Shown: piece after piece, positions 9,234-18,863 of the stretch
Position numbering within the stretch: position 1 is the stretch's first letter
Layout: the number at the start of each line of letters is the position of its first letter
Source: JAVBPA01 sp031549925
GTDB taxonomy: Bacteria; Bacillota; Clostridia; Oscillospirales; CAG-272
Direction: 5' to 3'
DNA length: 44,781 bases
Assembly (NCBI GenBank): GCA_031549925.1
Contig: JAVBPA010000008.1
Coordinates: 1 to 44,781 of the forward strand
The notes under the pieces: model-generated
Told to the model about the DNA's origin: nothing
The model's input: the letters and a program-made list of their open reading frames with translations, nothing else
Databases searched by the model: none
Made by a program: the position numbers and the translations under genes

Positions 9234-10379
9234 TTATACCATTAAAAATTTAGTTAATAACTTGGAAAACAAATCAAAAAATCCAATTTTTTCGATACTC
9301 TTTTCCGCGTAAATATTATTCTCACCAATAATTTTATCACCTAATTTATATTCAATAATACCTACGACATCACCTTCTTTTATCGGAGCGGAAACAGTTT
9401 CCGGCAAAATAATATTATATGTTATCTTCGAAGCTTCTCCTTTGTTTAATACAGTTTCAAAAGAATCATATTTTACCGGGCAAAAATCTTCACATCCCCC
9501 GAGTACCGCAATATTCCCCGCCGTGCAGCCTTCTTTTATAAAATATGAATAATTAGCAAATCCCCAATCAAGCAATGATTTTGCCGCTTCATTTCTTGCA
9601 TCGCGTGTAGGTGCTCCCATTATAACAGAAATTAATTGCAAATTATCACGTTTTGCGGTTGCTGACATACAAAATAAAGCTTTTGATGTTGAACCTGTTT
9701 TTAAGCCGTTAGCTCCGTTGTAAAACCTAATCAGCCTGTTTGTGTTAGTTAAAACAAATTCACCGTTACGTATTGAATCCTGCCATATTGAACTGTATTC
9801 GAGTATTTTTGGATGACGCAGCAATTCTGCTGACATTAGGGCGATATCTCTCGCCGATGTAAGATGAGACGTTGTTGTGTCGTCAAGCCCGTTTGTATTT
9901 TCAAAATGCGTATTAATCATATTAAGTTCCGCGGCGCGTTCATTCATTTTTTCAACAAACGCTTCTTCACTGCCCGAAATAAATTCAGCCAATGCGACAG
10001 AAGCATCATTTGCCGAAGAAACCGTTACGGATTTTAAGAGATCTTCCACGGTCATTATTTCACCCGGAGCTAAAAACACCTGCGAACCTCCCATAGAAGC
10101 GGCATATTCGCTTATTTGTACAGTATCTGATAAATTTATATTACCGCTGTCTATTGCTTCCATAGCTAAAAGCATAGTCATTATTTTTGTCACAGAGGCT
10201 GGAGGAAGAGCTTCATCCGCGTTTTTTTCCATTAATATTTTACCCGTGTTTGCTTCCATTAAAACAGCGCTGCGGTAATCTTTATTTTCCGAGGCAGATA
10301 TATAAAACGCATTGAAAATAAATAATACTATAAAATAAACTATCAAAACAAACCGCAATAAAATCGTTTTTTTATTCAT
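9234..10379 (-). CDS. D-alanyl-D-alanine carboxypeptidase (DacF/PBP5 type)
   Basis: The 381-residue protein trims the terminal D-Ala from peptidoglycan stems outside the membrane. A signal or anchor helix covers about 8-28. The penicillin-binding triad is complete: SVTK (62-65), SAN (122-124) and KTG (227-229). A C-terminal all-beta region (from about 290) and a final hydrophobic helix ending at the C terminus match the PBP5 family, in which an amphipathic tail holds the protein at the membrane. The start has GGAGGA 11 bases upstream. It is flanked by AT-rich gaps and appears to be a single-gene unit. Whether it serves growth or sporulation cannot be told. Confidence 0.93.
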   Translation of the reverse strand: MNKKTILLRFVLIVYFIVLFIFNAFYISASENKDYRSAVLMEANTGKILMEKNADEALPPASVTKIMTMLLAMEAIDSGNINLSDTVQISEYAASMGGSQVFLAPGEIMTVEDLLKSVTVSSANDASVALAEFISGSEEAFVEKMNERAAELNMINTHFENTNGLDDTTTSHLTSARDIALMSAELLRHPKILEYSSIWQDSIRNGEFVLTNTNRLIRFYNGANGLKTGSTSKALFCMSATAKRDNLQLISVIMGAPTRDARNEAAKSLLDWGFANYSYFIKEGCTAGNIAVLGGCEDFCPVKYDSFETVLNKGEASKITYNIILPETVSAPIKEGDVVGIIEYKLGDKIIGENNIYAEKSIEKIGFFDLFSKLLTKFLMV

Positions 10380-10736
10380 TCTGGTAAAATCCTCCGGTAT
10401 TAAATTATATTTACAATAAAAATTATTTATTTAAAAGCTATATTTATTATTACATTAAACCTATTTTAAATAATATGTTTATTAAAAATTAATAATAATC
10501 ATATAAAAATATAAATGATTTTGTTATAATATCATAATTTTATTTATGATCAGTCTGTTATTTTATAATAAATATTTCTTTTCGATTTATTTAAAATAGC
10601 TTCTTGTTTTAAAAATTTTTTAAGCTTTTTCTTTTATTAATTAATATGATTTTATACGGACAAATATACCTTTAAAATAAAAAAACAGGTGATTATTATA
10701 AAAATAAAACCTGTTTTATATATATGTATTCAGATA
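10380..10736. other. AT-rich intergenic gap, 357 bases
   Basis: No reading frame with coding character on either strand. The left end holds the ribosome binding site of the carboxypeptidase gene and the right end the terminator of the DUF4430 gene. A plus-strand TG-T-TATAAT sits at 10522-10530, but no plus-strand gene follows it. I see nothing else. Confidence 0.55.
10673..10717 (-). terminator. Rho-independent terminator after the DUF4430 lipoprotein gene
   Basis: Minus strand: AAAACAGG and CCTGTTTT form the stem around an AT-rich loop of about 20 bases, followed by a run of T with few interruptions (TTTTATTTT). It begins about 20 bases past the stop of the lipoprotein gene. Confidence 0.75.
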
Positions 10737-11267
10737 TTATTCGGCTGTGCTTTCCGAAGATTCCGTTTCTTGAGTGGTTGTTTCTTCACCTTCTCCGAAT
10801 AATTCCCATTCTGATTTATAAAGACCTGTTTTCGCCTGTGCCTGAGGTGTTGCGCCCGGTTCGCTGAAATAGAATAAATATTCTATTGTATCTCCGTCTT
10901 TTACATAATTTGTATTTGCTTTTCCGGTTGTTGGTTCGACATCATTAATTTTATACATCCAATAGTATTCAATACCGTCAATTGATGTAGAATCATAATT
11001 TTTGATTTTTGTAATTGAATTACCGCTAGTGTCAAGCTTTATATCGACTTCATATAAAGCAATCGCATTATTAACCACGTCAATAACCGAACATGTTCCG
11101 TCGTCATTTGTGGGAACTATATTAATTTTTGTATTAAATATTTTTTCGTCTCCCGCGCGTATAGATAAAGTAACCGCTATTTCATCAGCATCGGTCACAC
11201 ATGACGGAATCATCCCTGCAACAAAAATTACTACCAACAACAATAATATCGCTTTTTTAACGTTCAA
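10737..11267 (-). CDS. DUF4430-like lipoprotein (transcobalamin-like domain)
   Basis: The 176-residue protein has a signal helix (5-20) ending in IPSC, a plausible lipobox with Cys23. The mature part resembles DUF4430, the domain related to the C-terminal domain of cobalamin-binding transcobalamin/intrinsic factor: a VIDVVNNA helix, then GIEYYWMYKIND followed by YVKDGDTIEYLF. The tail is a low-complexity Glu/Thr/Ser stretch. The start is TTG at 11267, seven bases after a perfect AGGAGG; there is no ATG nearby, so the TTG is well supported. Ligand is unknown. The gene lies upstream of the carboxypeptidase on the minus strand but is separated from it by its own terminator. Confidence 0.72.
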   Translation of the reverse strand: MNVKKAILLLLVVIFVAGMIPSCVTDADEIAVTLSIRAGDEKIFNTKINIVPTNDDGTCSVIDVVNNAIALYEVDIKLDTSGNSITKIKNYDSTSIDGIEYYWMYKINDVEPTTGKANTNYVKDGDTIEYLFYFSEPGATPQAQAKTGLYKSEWELFGEGEETTTQETESSESTAE

Positions 11268-11295
11268 GGTTATACCTCCTAAATTTTATAAAAAA

Positions 11296-11325
11296 AGTAT
11301 ATATAAATTTCCATGCTTTTTTCAA
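11296..11325 (-). promoter_or_regulatory. Probable sigma-A promoter of the DUF4430 gene
   Basis: Minus strand TTGAAA (11325-11320), 18-base spacer, TATACT (11301-11296). This puts the transcript start near 11289, just ahead of the AGGAGG at 11280-11275. The -35 box overlaps a small ATGCTT/AAGCAT inverted repeat. Confidence 0.6.
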
Positions 11326-11364
11326 GCATTATTAATTAATAATTTATTAATCATCTATTAATGC

Positions 11365-11414
11365 GGAAAATAAATCCTTTTATTTATGAATCAAAAATGG
11401 AAACAAAAGGGTTT
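11365..11414 (-). terminator. Possible terminator after tspO
   Basis: Minus strand AAACCCTTTT pairs with AAAAGGATTT (one G-U) around a loop of about 23 bases and is followed by ATTTTCC, a short T tract. It starts about 15 bases past the tspO stop. The long loop and weak tract make it uncertain. Confidence 0.4.
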
Positions 11415-11429
11415 ACCCATATTAATAGA

Positions 11430-11957
11430 TTAATTTAATATCACTATATAAAGGTTTAGCAAAAACGAATAACACTGCCATACAAAATATATTCCCATAG
11501 CAAAGGCTGAAAAAACATAAATTTTTCTGTAATAATATATCGCATATAAAGTAAGAGCTCCCATCGCGACAAGATCAAACAATGCCAAAACAAAAGCATA
11601 TGCCGCGAAAAACAAAGGGAACCAGATAAAGTTGAAAGACATCATTAAAACGAACAAAAGGAGTCCCTTATATTTATCAACTTCATTTGAACAGCGGGAA
11701 GCAGCTACAGCGCCGGTTGCCGCTCCTATGAGAGCGTAGATAACCGTCCATACAACGGAAAATATAAACTTAGGGGGCGCCCATGAAGGCAGTTTTAATT
11801 GATGATATATCAAAGTGCTGCCCCCCAGCATATATGTCAAAAAAACGCTTAAAAAACCGAACAGAACCGCTGATATAGCTCCTGCAATAAGAGGTTTTTT
11901 ATTAATTCTTCTTATTTCGTTTTTTATTCGACCTTGTATATTTATTCTAATACCCAT
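11430..11957 (-). CDS. TspO/MBR family membrane protein
   Basis: The protein has five hydrophobic helices and the Trp/Pro-rich segment LPSWAPPKFIFSVVWTVIY, a hallmark of TspO, plus a WFPLFF segment. TspO proteins bind tetrapyrroles such as protoporphyrin IX and act in stress or porphyrin handling. I place the start at the ATG at 11957 (175 residues), because GAGGTGA lies six bases before it; the in-frame TTG two codons upstream (11963) directly abuts that site. A basic stretch of about 20 residues precedes the first helix, longer than the minimal family. It lies 88 bases downstream of the class A PBP gene and may share its transcript. Confidence 0.88.
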   Translation of the reverse strand: MGIRINIQGRIKNEIRRINKKPLIAGAISAVLFGFLSVFLTYMLGGSTLIYHQLKLPSWAPPKFIFSVVWTVIYALIGAATGAVAASRCSNEVDKYKGLLLFVLMMSFNFIWFPLFFAAYAFVLALFDLVAMGALTLYAIYYYRKIYVFSAFAMGIYFVWQCYSFLLNLYIVILN

Positions 11958-12045
11958 CCGCAATCACCTCGTTCATAATATATGAGAGAAAATTTGTGAT
12001 TATGCGGATTGTTTTATGTGATATCTATAATATTTCGTTTGTAAT

Positions 12046-14718
12046 TTATGCTGCTGGAATATCTTGCTCCTTGTCCGTTTCTTCGTTATCTCCGGAATCA
12101 AGATCACTTGTGTCAACAGAATCGGGGTCCTTATAATGTTCGGCACAATAACAATTGAATTGTTTGGTATATCCGCTGATTCCAGCATAGTCTTTATTTG
12201 AAAGCATTGAAGAAAAGAACGGAATATTCGGATCCAGCGAAGGTTTTAATCCGGTAGGCATTTCACGCCAAACGTATTGTGCATCCCCTATAACCAGCTG
12301 ATATGGAAAATGCCTGTCTGTGATATTTAGCATACCGTACCTAATTATATTAGCGCTAGGACAATCGGGGCAAGCCACGCTTTTTGTAACCTTATCATAT
12401 GCAACCATAACATGGCAATCGCAATTTTCTTTCGGCATTGTGCTTACTGTAAAGTATCCGGTTTCCGTCCGGTTTCCCCGGATATCAGCTCTGCATGCTT
12501 CGGTTACAAGTTTACCGGAATCTTTGCAATATGTCGCTGTAATTACACCCTCCGCAAGCACGAAAGATTTTTTACCGTAGTTTGATTCCGTCGCTTCTTT
12601 TATTTTCTTTTCGTTTAATATTGTCATTATTTTATCCCATATAACAACAGACGGACTTGACGAAGCTGAAAAACTGCTAAGGCTGCTGGGATTCGAATAA
12701 CCAAACCATACACCTCCTATATAATAAGGTGTATATCCGATAAACCAACGGTCATTGTCTGCCGTTGTCGTACCGGTTTTACCTGCTACATCAACGATAT
12801 TATCAACAGTTATAGCATTTGCCGTACCATTTGAAACAACATTTTGCAAAAGCTTTGTCATTATGGAAGCATTCTGTTCGCTTATAACGACCGTCGATTG
12901 AGCTTCATTGTTTATAATTACATTATTTTTGCTGTCAAGTATCTTTAACACAATTCTCGGTTTATTGTAAACGCCATTGTTTGCAAAAATTGAATAAGCC
13001 GCAGTTATTTCAAGCACAGTAACACCGTAATTCATTCCACCGAGAGCAAGTGCGCTTATATTTTTATCCGTAATGATTTTCCCGCCCGCTTGTTCTTTTG
13101 ATTCTAATAAACTGTGCATTTGCAATTTGTTTTTTAGAAAATCAAAAGATTTGGCAATCGTGAGTTCTTGCAAAACTTTAACAGATATAGTATTCAAAGA
13201 ATGCATTACCGCGTATTCAATTGTAGTAAGTCCGCGGTGTGTTTTTGAATAGTTATCCGGATAACCGTCGGGGTCGGTATATCCGGTTAAAGTACCTCCG
13301 GAATAAATCGGTTCTCCGAAATTAACAGGAGTATCGTCGATAACACTTCCGTATGTGATAATACCGGCTTCAAGAGCAGGAGCGTAAACGCTAAGAGGTT
13401 TTATAGATGAACCGGGAGAACGTGTTGTCATTGTAGCGTAATTTAATAAACGATTACCAATTTTTTTCCCTCTTGCTCCGCGAATTCCAAGTACATCCCC
13501 TGTTTTAGGATCAATTACAACGAACGATGATTCCGGTTGCAATTGTATCGGAGATTTTCCGACAGTAGGAAAGTTTGCCGGATCTTCATAAAAATCATCA
13601 ATAATATTCTGTACATCGGGATCCATTGCGGTAATTATTTGTAATCCTCCGGTGTTTATTAAGTTTGAAGCCACGACTTCTGTGTATCCGAATTTTTCCA
13701 TTAAAAGCCGTATCGCTTCGTCTATCGCCGCTTCCGTATACCATGAATTATAAGCTTCAGAAGCTTCAGAAGTATCATCATTTTCGAATTGCTGAGTATT
13801 GCGTCCTTTATAGTTTATAACCAGTTCTTTATCATAAGCCGAATCAAATTCGCTTTGCGTCAGATATCCCTGATCAAGCATTTCTTTTAATATAAGATCC
13901 CGGCGGAGTTTATTTTGCTCCGGATTTTGAATAGGATCCCATTTTGTGGGCTTTTGTGTTATTGAAGCAATCGCCGCACATTCAATAAGAGTCAAATCTT
14001 TTACTTCTTTACCGAAATAAGTATAAGCGGCAACACCCACTCCGGTGCATCCCTGAGATAAATAAATATTGTTTAAATACATTTCGAGGATTTGAGACTT
14101 TTCAAATTCTTTTTCTAATTTTAAAGCGCTCATTATTTCTTGTATTTTACGCTGAGGCGTTACTTCATCATTTCCTGTTACTGTTTTTATAAGCTGCTGA
14201 GTAATTGTTGAACCTCCCGCAAAGTTGGCTCCTTTAAATATATAATTCATTACGGCTTTTGCGGTCGTTATAAAGTCCACTCCGTTATGATCTATAAAAC
14301 GTTTATCTTCAATAGATATAAAAGCTTCCCATAAATAAGGAGGCATGTCACTGTACGGTACCCAAATTTGATTTAAAACTCCGTAAATACGCTGGTCGGA
14401 TATTTCGACCGGAACTCCGATATTTTTATCTCTGTCCGTCCATTGCATATAATATATCTTTGTGGTTTTAGTTGATTCGGTTGATATCATATCGAATTTT
14501 GAGATGTCCGCGTCAATATAATTTTTAATATAATAAGCGAAAGTGCCTCCGACTACCACTCCGGTAATAAGACCGATAAGTAAAACGGTTAGCAATATAT
14601 TAATAATATATGTGAAAACCTTCCAAAAGATTTTACCGACTATCCCCGCAGAATGAGCCACTTCTCCCCCCCAGTTAACATTTGAGGAAGATTTTTTTCT
14701 TTGCGCCTTTTTGTTCAT
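12046..14718 (-). CDS. Class A penicillin-binding protein (PBP1A type, glycosyltransferase plus transpeptidase)
   Basis: The 890-residue enzyme polymerises and cross-links peptidoglycan. A cytoplasmic basic tail is followed by a membrane helix (about 36-63). The GT51 domain shows EDKRFIDHNG with catalytic Glu137, GGSTITQQL (168-176) and EKEFEKSQILE. The transpeptidase has SSIK (437-440), SLN (507-509) and KTGT (647-650). A C-terminal extension of over 200 residues carries eight cysteines in CDC, CPDC and CYC patterns and ends in an acidic tail. GAGGTGA lies eight bases before the ATG. The tail is unusual, but family members in Clostridia often have variable C-terminal modules. Confidence 0.95.
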   Translation of the reverse strand: MNKKAQRKKSSSNVNWGGEVAHSAGIVGKIFWKVFTYIINILLTVLLIGLITGVVVGGTFAYYIKNYIDADISKFDMISTESTKTTKIYYMQWTDRDKNIGVPVEISDQRIYGVLNQIWVPYSDMPPYLWEAFISIEDKRFIDHNGVDFITTAKAVMNYIFKGANFAGGSTITQQLIKTVTGNDEVTPQRKIQEIMSALKLEKEFEKSQILEMYLNNIYLSQGCTGVGVAAYTYFGKEVKDLTLIECAAIASITQKPTKWDPIQNPEQNKLRRDLILKEMLDQGYLTQSEFDSAYDKELVINYKGRNTQQFENDDTSEASEAYNSWYTEAAIDEAIRLLMEKFGYTEVVASNLINTGGLQIITAMDPDVQNIIDDFYEDPANFPTVGKSPIQLQPESSFVVIDPKTGDVLGIRGARGKKIGNRLLNYATMTTRSPGSSIKPLSVYAPALEAGIITYGSVIDDTPVNFGEPIYSGGTLTGYTDPDGYPDNYSKTHRGLTTIEYAVMHSLNTISVKVLQELTIAKSFDFLKNKLQMHSLLESKEQAGGKIITDKNISALALGGMNYGVTVLEITAAYSIFANNGVYNKPRIVLKILDSKNNVIINNEAQSTVVISEQNASIMTKLLQNVVSNGTANAITVDNIVDVAGKTGTTTADNDRWFIGYTPYYIGGVWFGYSNPSSLSSFSASSSPSVVIWDKIMTILNEKKIKEATESNYGKKSFVLAEGVITATYCKDSGKLVTEACRADIRGNRTETGYFTVSTMPKENCDCHVMVAYDKVTKSVACPDCPSANIIRYGMLNITDRHFPYQLVIGDAQYVWREMPTGLKPSLDPNIPFFSSMLSNKDYAGISGYTKQFNCYCAEHYKDPDSVDTSDLDSGDNEETDKEQDIPAA

Positions 14719-14876
14719 TTAAAGTTTCACCTCATAGCGATTATAATACATGGATTTGAATATTTTGTGAATCTGCGGCTAATAATAACAATATTATATT
14801 TATAAAATAAGTAAATATATTTAATGTATTATTTTAAATTTCAGATATATAAAATTAAAACAGTCGGGATAAAAAA

Positions 14877-15293
14877 ATGGAAAGAAAGAATAAAACAAAA
14901 ATAAATATTATAATATTTATATCAGTGTATTTTATCACGTTAACAGTTGTCTCTGTTATAATGATTTTTAATTCCTATACTAAAAACACAAACGAAAAAA
15001 AGATAGTCTATACTTCTTCTATTTCGCCTTCTGCTTCGGGAGAAAAAATTACTGCCCAAAACAAAATTATATACCCTAATATTGCATATATAAACACTGC
15101 CAATATAAAGTATTTAATAAAAATTACCGATGACGATATTTATGTTTATGACAGTTCGCGCAGATTTATAGTAGGAAAACTCGACGCTGACTATAAGATT
15201 CTTCCGGAATCGGATCAGGAATTTTTAAGAAACGGAATTGAAATATATTCAAACGAAGAACTCTTATCTGTAATATGCGATATAAGCAGTTGA
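14877..15293 (+). CDS. BofC-like C-terminal domain protein, membrane-anchored
   Basis: The 138-residue protein has one N-terminal membrane helix (about 9-28), a short Ser/Lys-rich linker and a compact domain of about 70 residues. The domain course (YLIKITDDDIYVY, then YKILPESDQEFLRNGI and a final EELLSVICD) closely matches the C-terminal domain of BofC, the regulator of pro-sigma-K processing at sporulation, found alone in many clostridial proteins. A direct role in sporulation is an inference. The ribosome binding site (GGGAT) is modest. The gene is divergent from the PBP gene and convergent with dnaE, whose stop is five bases away. Confidence 0.65.
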   Translation: MERKNKTKINIIIFISVYFITLTVVSVIMIFNSYTKNTNEKKIVYTSSISPSASGEKITAQNKIIYPNIAYINTANIKYLIKITDDDIYVYDSSRRFIVGKLDADYKILPESDQEFLRNGIEIYSNEELLSVICDISS

Positions 15294-15298
15294 ATTTA

Positions 15299-18200
15299 TT
15301 ATTTTAAAACTACATTTTCATTTCCCAATAACTTTTCAAGTTCTGACAAAAGCAATGTTTCAATATCAGCTCCGTGAATATATTGAACATATTTCCCTTC
15401 GGATTTATAGTATAAAAATACCTGCACGGAACCGTCGTATATATCTATTAAATTAATAGCCAAAGTTGATTTTTTATCTGTTTTATTTTCAAGTCTTATA
15501 TATAGCTTTTTTGTTTTTACATCTTCCGGTTTATTTTTTACTTCTACGATGACCGGTTCTGTATTTGATACCGCCGCATATGATTCGGTTTTATGCTGCG
15601 GTGTTTCTTTTTTTGTTTTCACAAATTTATCGTTCCCGATGAGAAGAATTACCGATTGTGCGAGTATCTTCGGAGCTTCGTCTTCTTTTATTGATATTTC
15701 GCCTGTTACAGCCAGTGCGTTATCGTAATTAAGCAAAGCTGAACATTCGGTATAAACTTTCGGAAATATGACAACTTCAGCTTCGGAATAACGGTCTTCT
15801 ATTGTGATAAAAGCCATTGACTCGCCGGTTTTTATTTGTTTTACGCTTCTTTTTGATATTACTCCGGCAATAGTGACAATTTGTCTTTCGCGGTAATGCT
15901 GCAGGTTATCTTCAAAAGAAAGTATAATATCGTTTATTTCAACAACGGAAAATTCAGATGCGTGATTTGAATAAAAATCAAGCAAATGACCCGAAAAGGA
16001 TATTCCGGCTCCCTCTTTTTCCATCGCTATGCGTTCTCTCAGTGTTAATTCTTCAACATCCGGATAATTAAAAGTTTCGTTTTCTGCTGCTCCTCCGTCA
16101 AAAAAGCTGATTTGATTTTCAATTTGTTTGTTCTTGTTTTTTTGACATGAATCAATTAGCTGCTCATATGAAGCCAAAAGCTTTGATCTGTATATATTAA
16201 AACAATCGCAGGCTCCTGTTTTTATTAAAGCTTCAACCTGACGTTTATTTATATCGGTATTTGCCATTCGGTTAATAAAATCCGTAAAAGAAGCGAATTT
16301 CCTCTTCGCTCTTTCTATTATAACCGCATGAACAAAATTTACACCCAAATTTTTAAGTCCCAGCAATCCAAACCTGATATTATTATCTTCTACCGTAAAT
16401 TTAACCCCGCTCATGTTAACGCACGGAGGTAATACATGAATACCAAGTCTGCCGCTTTCAACTATATATTCCGTGGTTTTTGACATATGTCCGAGAACAG
16501 AAGTCAGCAAAGCCGCAAAATATTGCCTCGGATAATGACTCCGCAGGTAAGCGCTTCGGTATGATATTACAGAATAAGCCGTCGCGTGGCTTTTATTAAA
16601 AGCGTATTTTGCAAAATCCTGCATTTCATCAAAAAGTTCATTTGCGGTTATTATGTCTATAAAATTTGCTTTTGCACCTTTTATAAATCCTTCGCGTTCT
16701 GCTTTTAGTTCTTCGGTTTTCTTTTTAGACATCGCGCGTCTTATCGTATCGGCTTTTCCGTATGAATAATTCGCTATAACGCGGAAAATGCGCATAACTT
16801 GTTCCTGATATATGATACATCCGCAGGTTTCATCCAATATATCGGCAAGCTTGTCTATTTTGTATTTTATTTTATTTTTATCTTTTCTGTTTTCTAAAAA
16901 ACGCGGCATTGCGTCCATAGGTCCGGGACGGTATAACGCAAGCGCAATCATTATATCTTTTATATCTCTCGGCTGCATATTGACAAGAAGCTGTTTCATT
17001 CCCGCTGATTCGAGCTGAAAAACTCCGGATGTTTTACCCTGCGATATCATATCATAAGTTTGTTCATCATTTTCAGGCAAAGCTGCCACGGAGAAATTCT
17101 TATCATCTTCTAAAATCATTTTTTCGGTATCATATATTATAGTTAAATACCTAAGCGCTAAAAAATCGAATTTTAAAAGCCCCAGATTCGCAACGATATC
17201 CATATTAAATTGTATAACCGTCGTACCTGAGCTAACAGCCAGAGGGACATATTCATTCACCGGTTTATCGGTTATAACAACTCCCGCGGCATGAGTTGAC
17301 GCATGTCTGGGCATTCCTTCGAGGGAATGTGATATGTCTATCATTTTCTTTATTTGCGCGCTTTCATTATACATTGTTTTAAGCGGCTCAATTTCCAGCG
17401 CTTCATCCAGAGTTATTCCCAGTTTTTGCGGTATAGCTTTTGCCACCGCGTCAACATCAGCGTATGACATACCTAAAACACGCCCAACATCCCTGACGAC
17501 AGCCCGGGCTGCCATGGTTCCGAAGGTTATTATCTGCGCTACATGGTCGCTGCCGTAACGCTCTGAAACATATTTTATAACTTCGTCTCTTCGTTCATAA
17601 CAAAAATCAATATCAAAATCCGGCATACTGATTCTTTCGGGATTTAAAAACCGCTCAAATAAAAGGCTGTATTTTATCGGATCTATTTCTGTTATACCAA
17701 TGAGAAATGAAATTAAACATCCCGCTCCGCTTCCTCTTCCGGGACCTACCGGAATATCACTCGAACGCGCGAATTTTACAAAATCCCATGTAATCAAAAA
17801 ATATTCGTTATAACCCATCCGGTTTATAATAAATAATTCGTAAATCATTCTGCTTTTGTATTCATCCGCGCCATGTTCGTCCGTATATTTAATAATACCG
17901 TCCGCAACCTTTTTTTCAAGACCGGACGCAGCTAGATCTTTTAAATATTTCTCGGCTGATATACCGTTTTCAGGTGTATATCTCGGTAAATAAAGTTTAT
18001 CAAAAACGAAATCATAATTGCACATATCGGCAATTTTACAAGTATTTTCGAGTGCTTTTGTATAATTGCCGAAAAGCTGCGCCATTTCATCTCCGCTTTT
18101 AAAATAAAATTCATCTGTTTCAAAACCAAGCGGGCGTCCGTCCGACATCATACTATTGGTTTGTATGCACATAAGAGCCGCTTGAGACAGAGCGTCTTCC

Positions 18201-18835
18201 TTTTTTATATAATGAACGTCGTTTGTACAAACAAGCGGTATTCCTGTTCTTGCGGAAATTCCGGCAAGCGCAGTATTTACCTCTGCTTGTCCGTCGATTC
18301 CATGATTTTGAAGCTCCAGATAAAAATTATCACTGCCGAATATTTCATTTATTTTAAGCGCATATTCCTCCGCTCTTTTTATGTCCCCTGATAAAATATA
18401 TTGGGGTATTCTTCCGCCCAAACATGCCGATAATGCAATAAGCCCTCCGCTGTGTTCCCGAAGCAATTCAATATCAATACGCGGTTTTGAATAAAATCCC
18501 TCGGTAAAACCCGCCGAAACCAATTTTAATAAATTTTTATATCCTTCTTCGTTTTTAACGAGCAAAACAAGATGATAATTTTCGGAATCAAATTCGTTTG
18601 TTTTTTCCGTTCTTGTTCTTGCCGCCATATATACTTCGCATCCTATAATTGGTTTAACCGAAGCCTCCCGGCAAGCCATATAAAATTCCACAACCCCGAA
18701 CATTACTCCGTGATCCGTTATAGCAACGGCTTTCTGCCCGTATTCGGCAGCTTTTTCAGCTATATCCGATATACGGCAAGCCCCGTCAAGCAGGCTGTAT
18801 TCACTATGAAGATGAAGATGAACAAAATCGGACAT
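15299..18835 (-). CDS. dnaE: DNA polymerase III alpha subunit
   Basis: The 1178-residue protein is a DnaE-type replicative polymerase. It begins with a PHP domain (HLHLHSEYSLLDG, residues 6-18; ITDHGVMFG near 39). The polymerase palm shows GPGRGSGAG (364-372) and the catalytic PDFDID (405-410; Asp406, Asp408 and likely the partner Asp). A KSHATAYSV segment in the fingers and a C-terminal OB-fold (from about 980) follow. GGAGG lies five bases before the ATG. It follows whiA by 28 bases, as in many Clostridia. The C-terminal region after the OB-fold (about 1080-1178) is less conserved. PolC, the other Firmicute polymerase, is not in the window. Confidence 0.97.
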   Translation of the reverse strand: MSDFVHLHLHSEYSLLDGACRISDIAEKAAEYGQKAVAITDHGVMFGVVEFYMACREASVKPIIGCEVYMAARTRTEKTNEFDSENYHLVLLVKNEEGYKNLLKLVSAGFTEGFYSKPRIDIELLREHSGGLIALSACLGGRIPQYILSGDIKRAEEYALKINEIFGSDNFYLELQNHGIDGQAEVNTALAGISARTGIPLVCTNDVHYIKKEDALSQAALMCIQTNSMMSDGRPLGFETDEFYFKSGDEMAQLFGNYTKALENTCKIADMCNYDFVFDKLYLPRYTPENGISAEKYLKDLAASGLEKKVADGIIKYTDEHGADEYKSRMIYELFIINRMGYNEYFLITWDFVKFARSSDIPVGPGRGSGAGCLISFLIGITEIDPIKYSLLFERFLNPERISMPDFDIDFCYERRDEVIKYVSERYGSDHVAQIITFGTMAARAVVRDVGRVLGMSYADVDAVAKAIPQKLGITLDEALEIEPLKTMYNESAQIKKMIDISHSLEGMPRHASTHAAGVVITDKPVNEYVPLAVSSGTTVIQFNMDIVANLGLLKFDFLALRYLTIIYDTEKMILEDDKNFSVAALPENDEQTYDMISQGKTSGVFQLESAGMKQLLVNMQPRDIKDIMIALALYRPGPMDAMPRFLENRKDKNKIKYKIDKLADILDETCGCIIYQEQVMRIFRVIANYSYGKADTIRRAMSKKKTEELKAEREGFIKGAKANFIDIITANELFDEMQDFAKYAFNKSHATAYSVISYRSAYLRSHYPRQYFAALLTSVLGHMSKTTEYIVESGRLGIHVLPPCVNMSGVKFTVEDNNIRFGLLGLKNLGVNFVHAVIIERAKRKFASFTDFINRMANTDINKRQVEALIKTGACDCFNIYRSKLLASYEQLIDSCQKNKNKQIENQISFFDGGAAENETFNYPDVEELTLRERIAMEKEGAGISFSGHLLDFYSNHASEFSVVEINDIILSFEDNLQHYRERQIVTIAGVISKRSVKQIKTGESMAFITIEDRYSEAEVVIFPKVYTECSALLNYDNALAVTGEISIKEDEAPKILAQSVILLIGNDKFVKTKKETPQHKTESYAAVSNTEPVIVEVKNKPEDVKTKKLYIRLENKTDKKSTLAINLIDIYDGSVQVFLYYKSEGKYVQYIHGADIETLLLSELEKLLGNENVVLK

Positions 18836-18863
18836 ATAATCCTCCGATGTGATTTATAATCTT

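Noticed and set aside
9877..10278. 133-codon plus-strand frame opposite the carboxypeptidase gene
   Set aside because: Shadow of a gene whose catalytic motifs are all in the other strand.
10522..10530. Plus-strand TG-T-TATAAT as a small-RNA promoter
   Set aside because: No -35 box and no plus-strand gene follow; in such AT-rich DNA the match can arise by chance.
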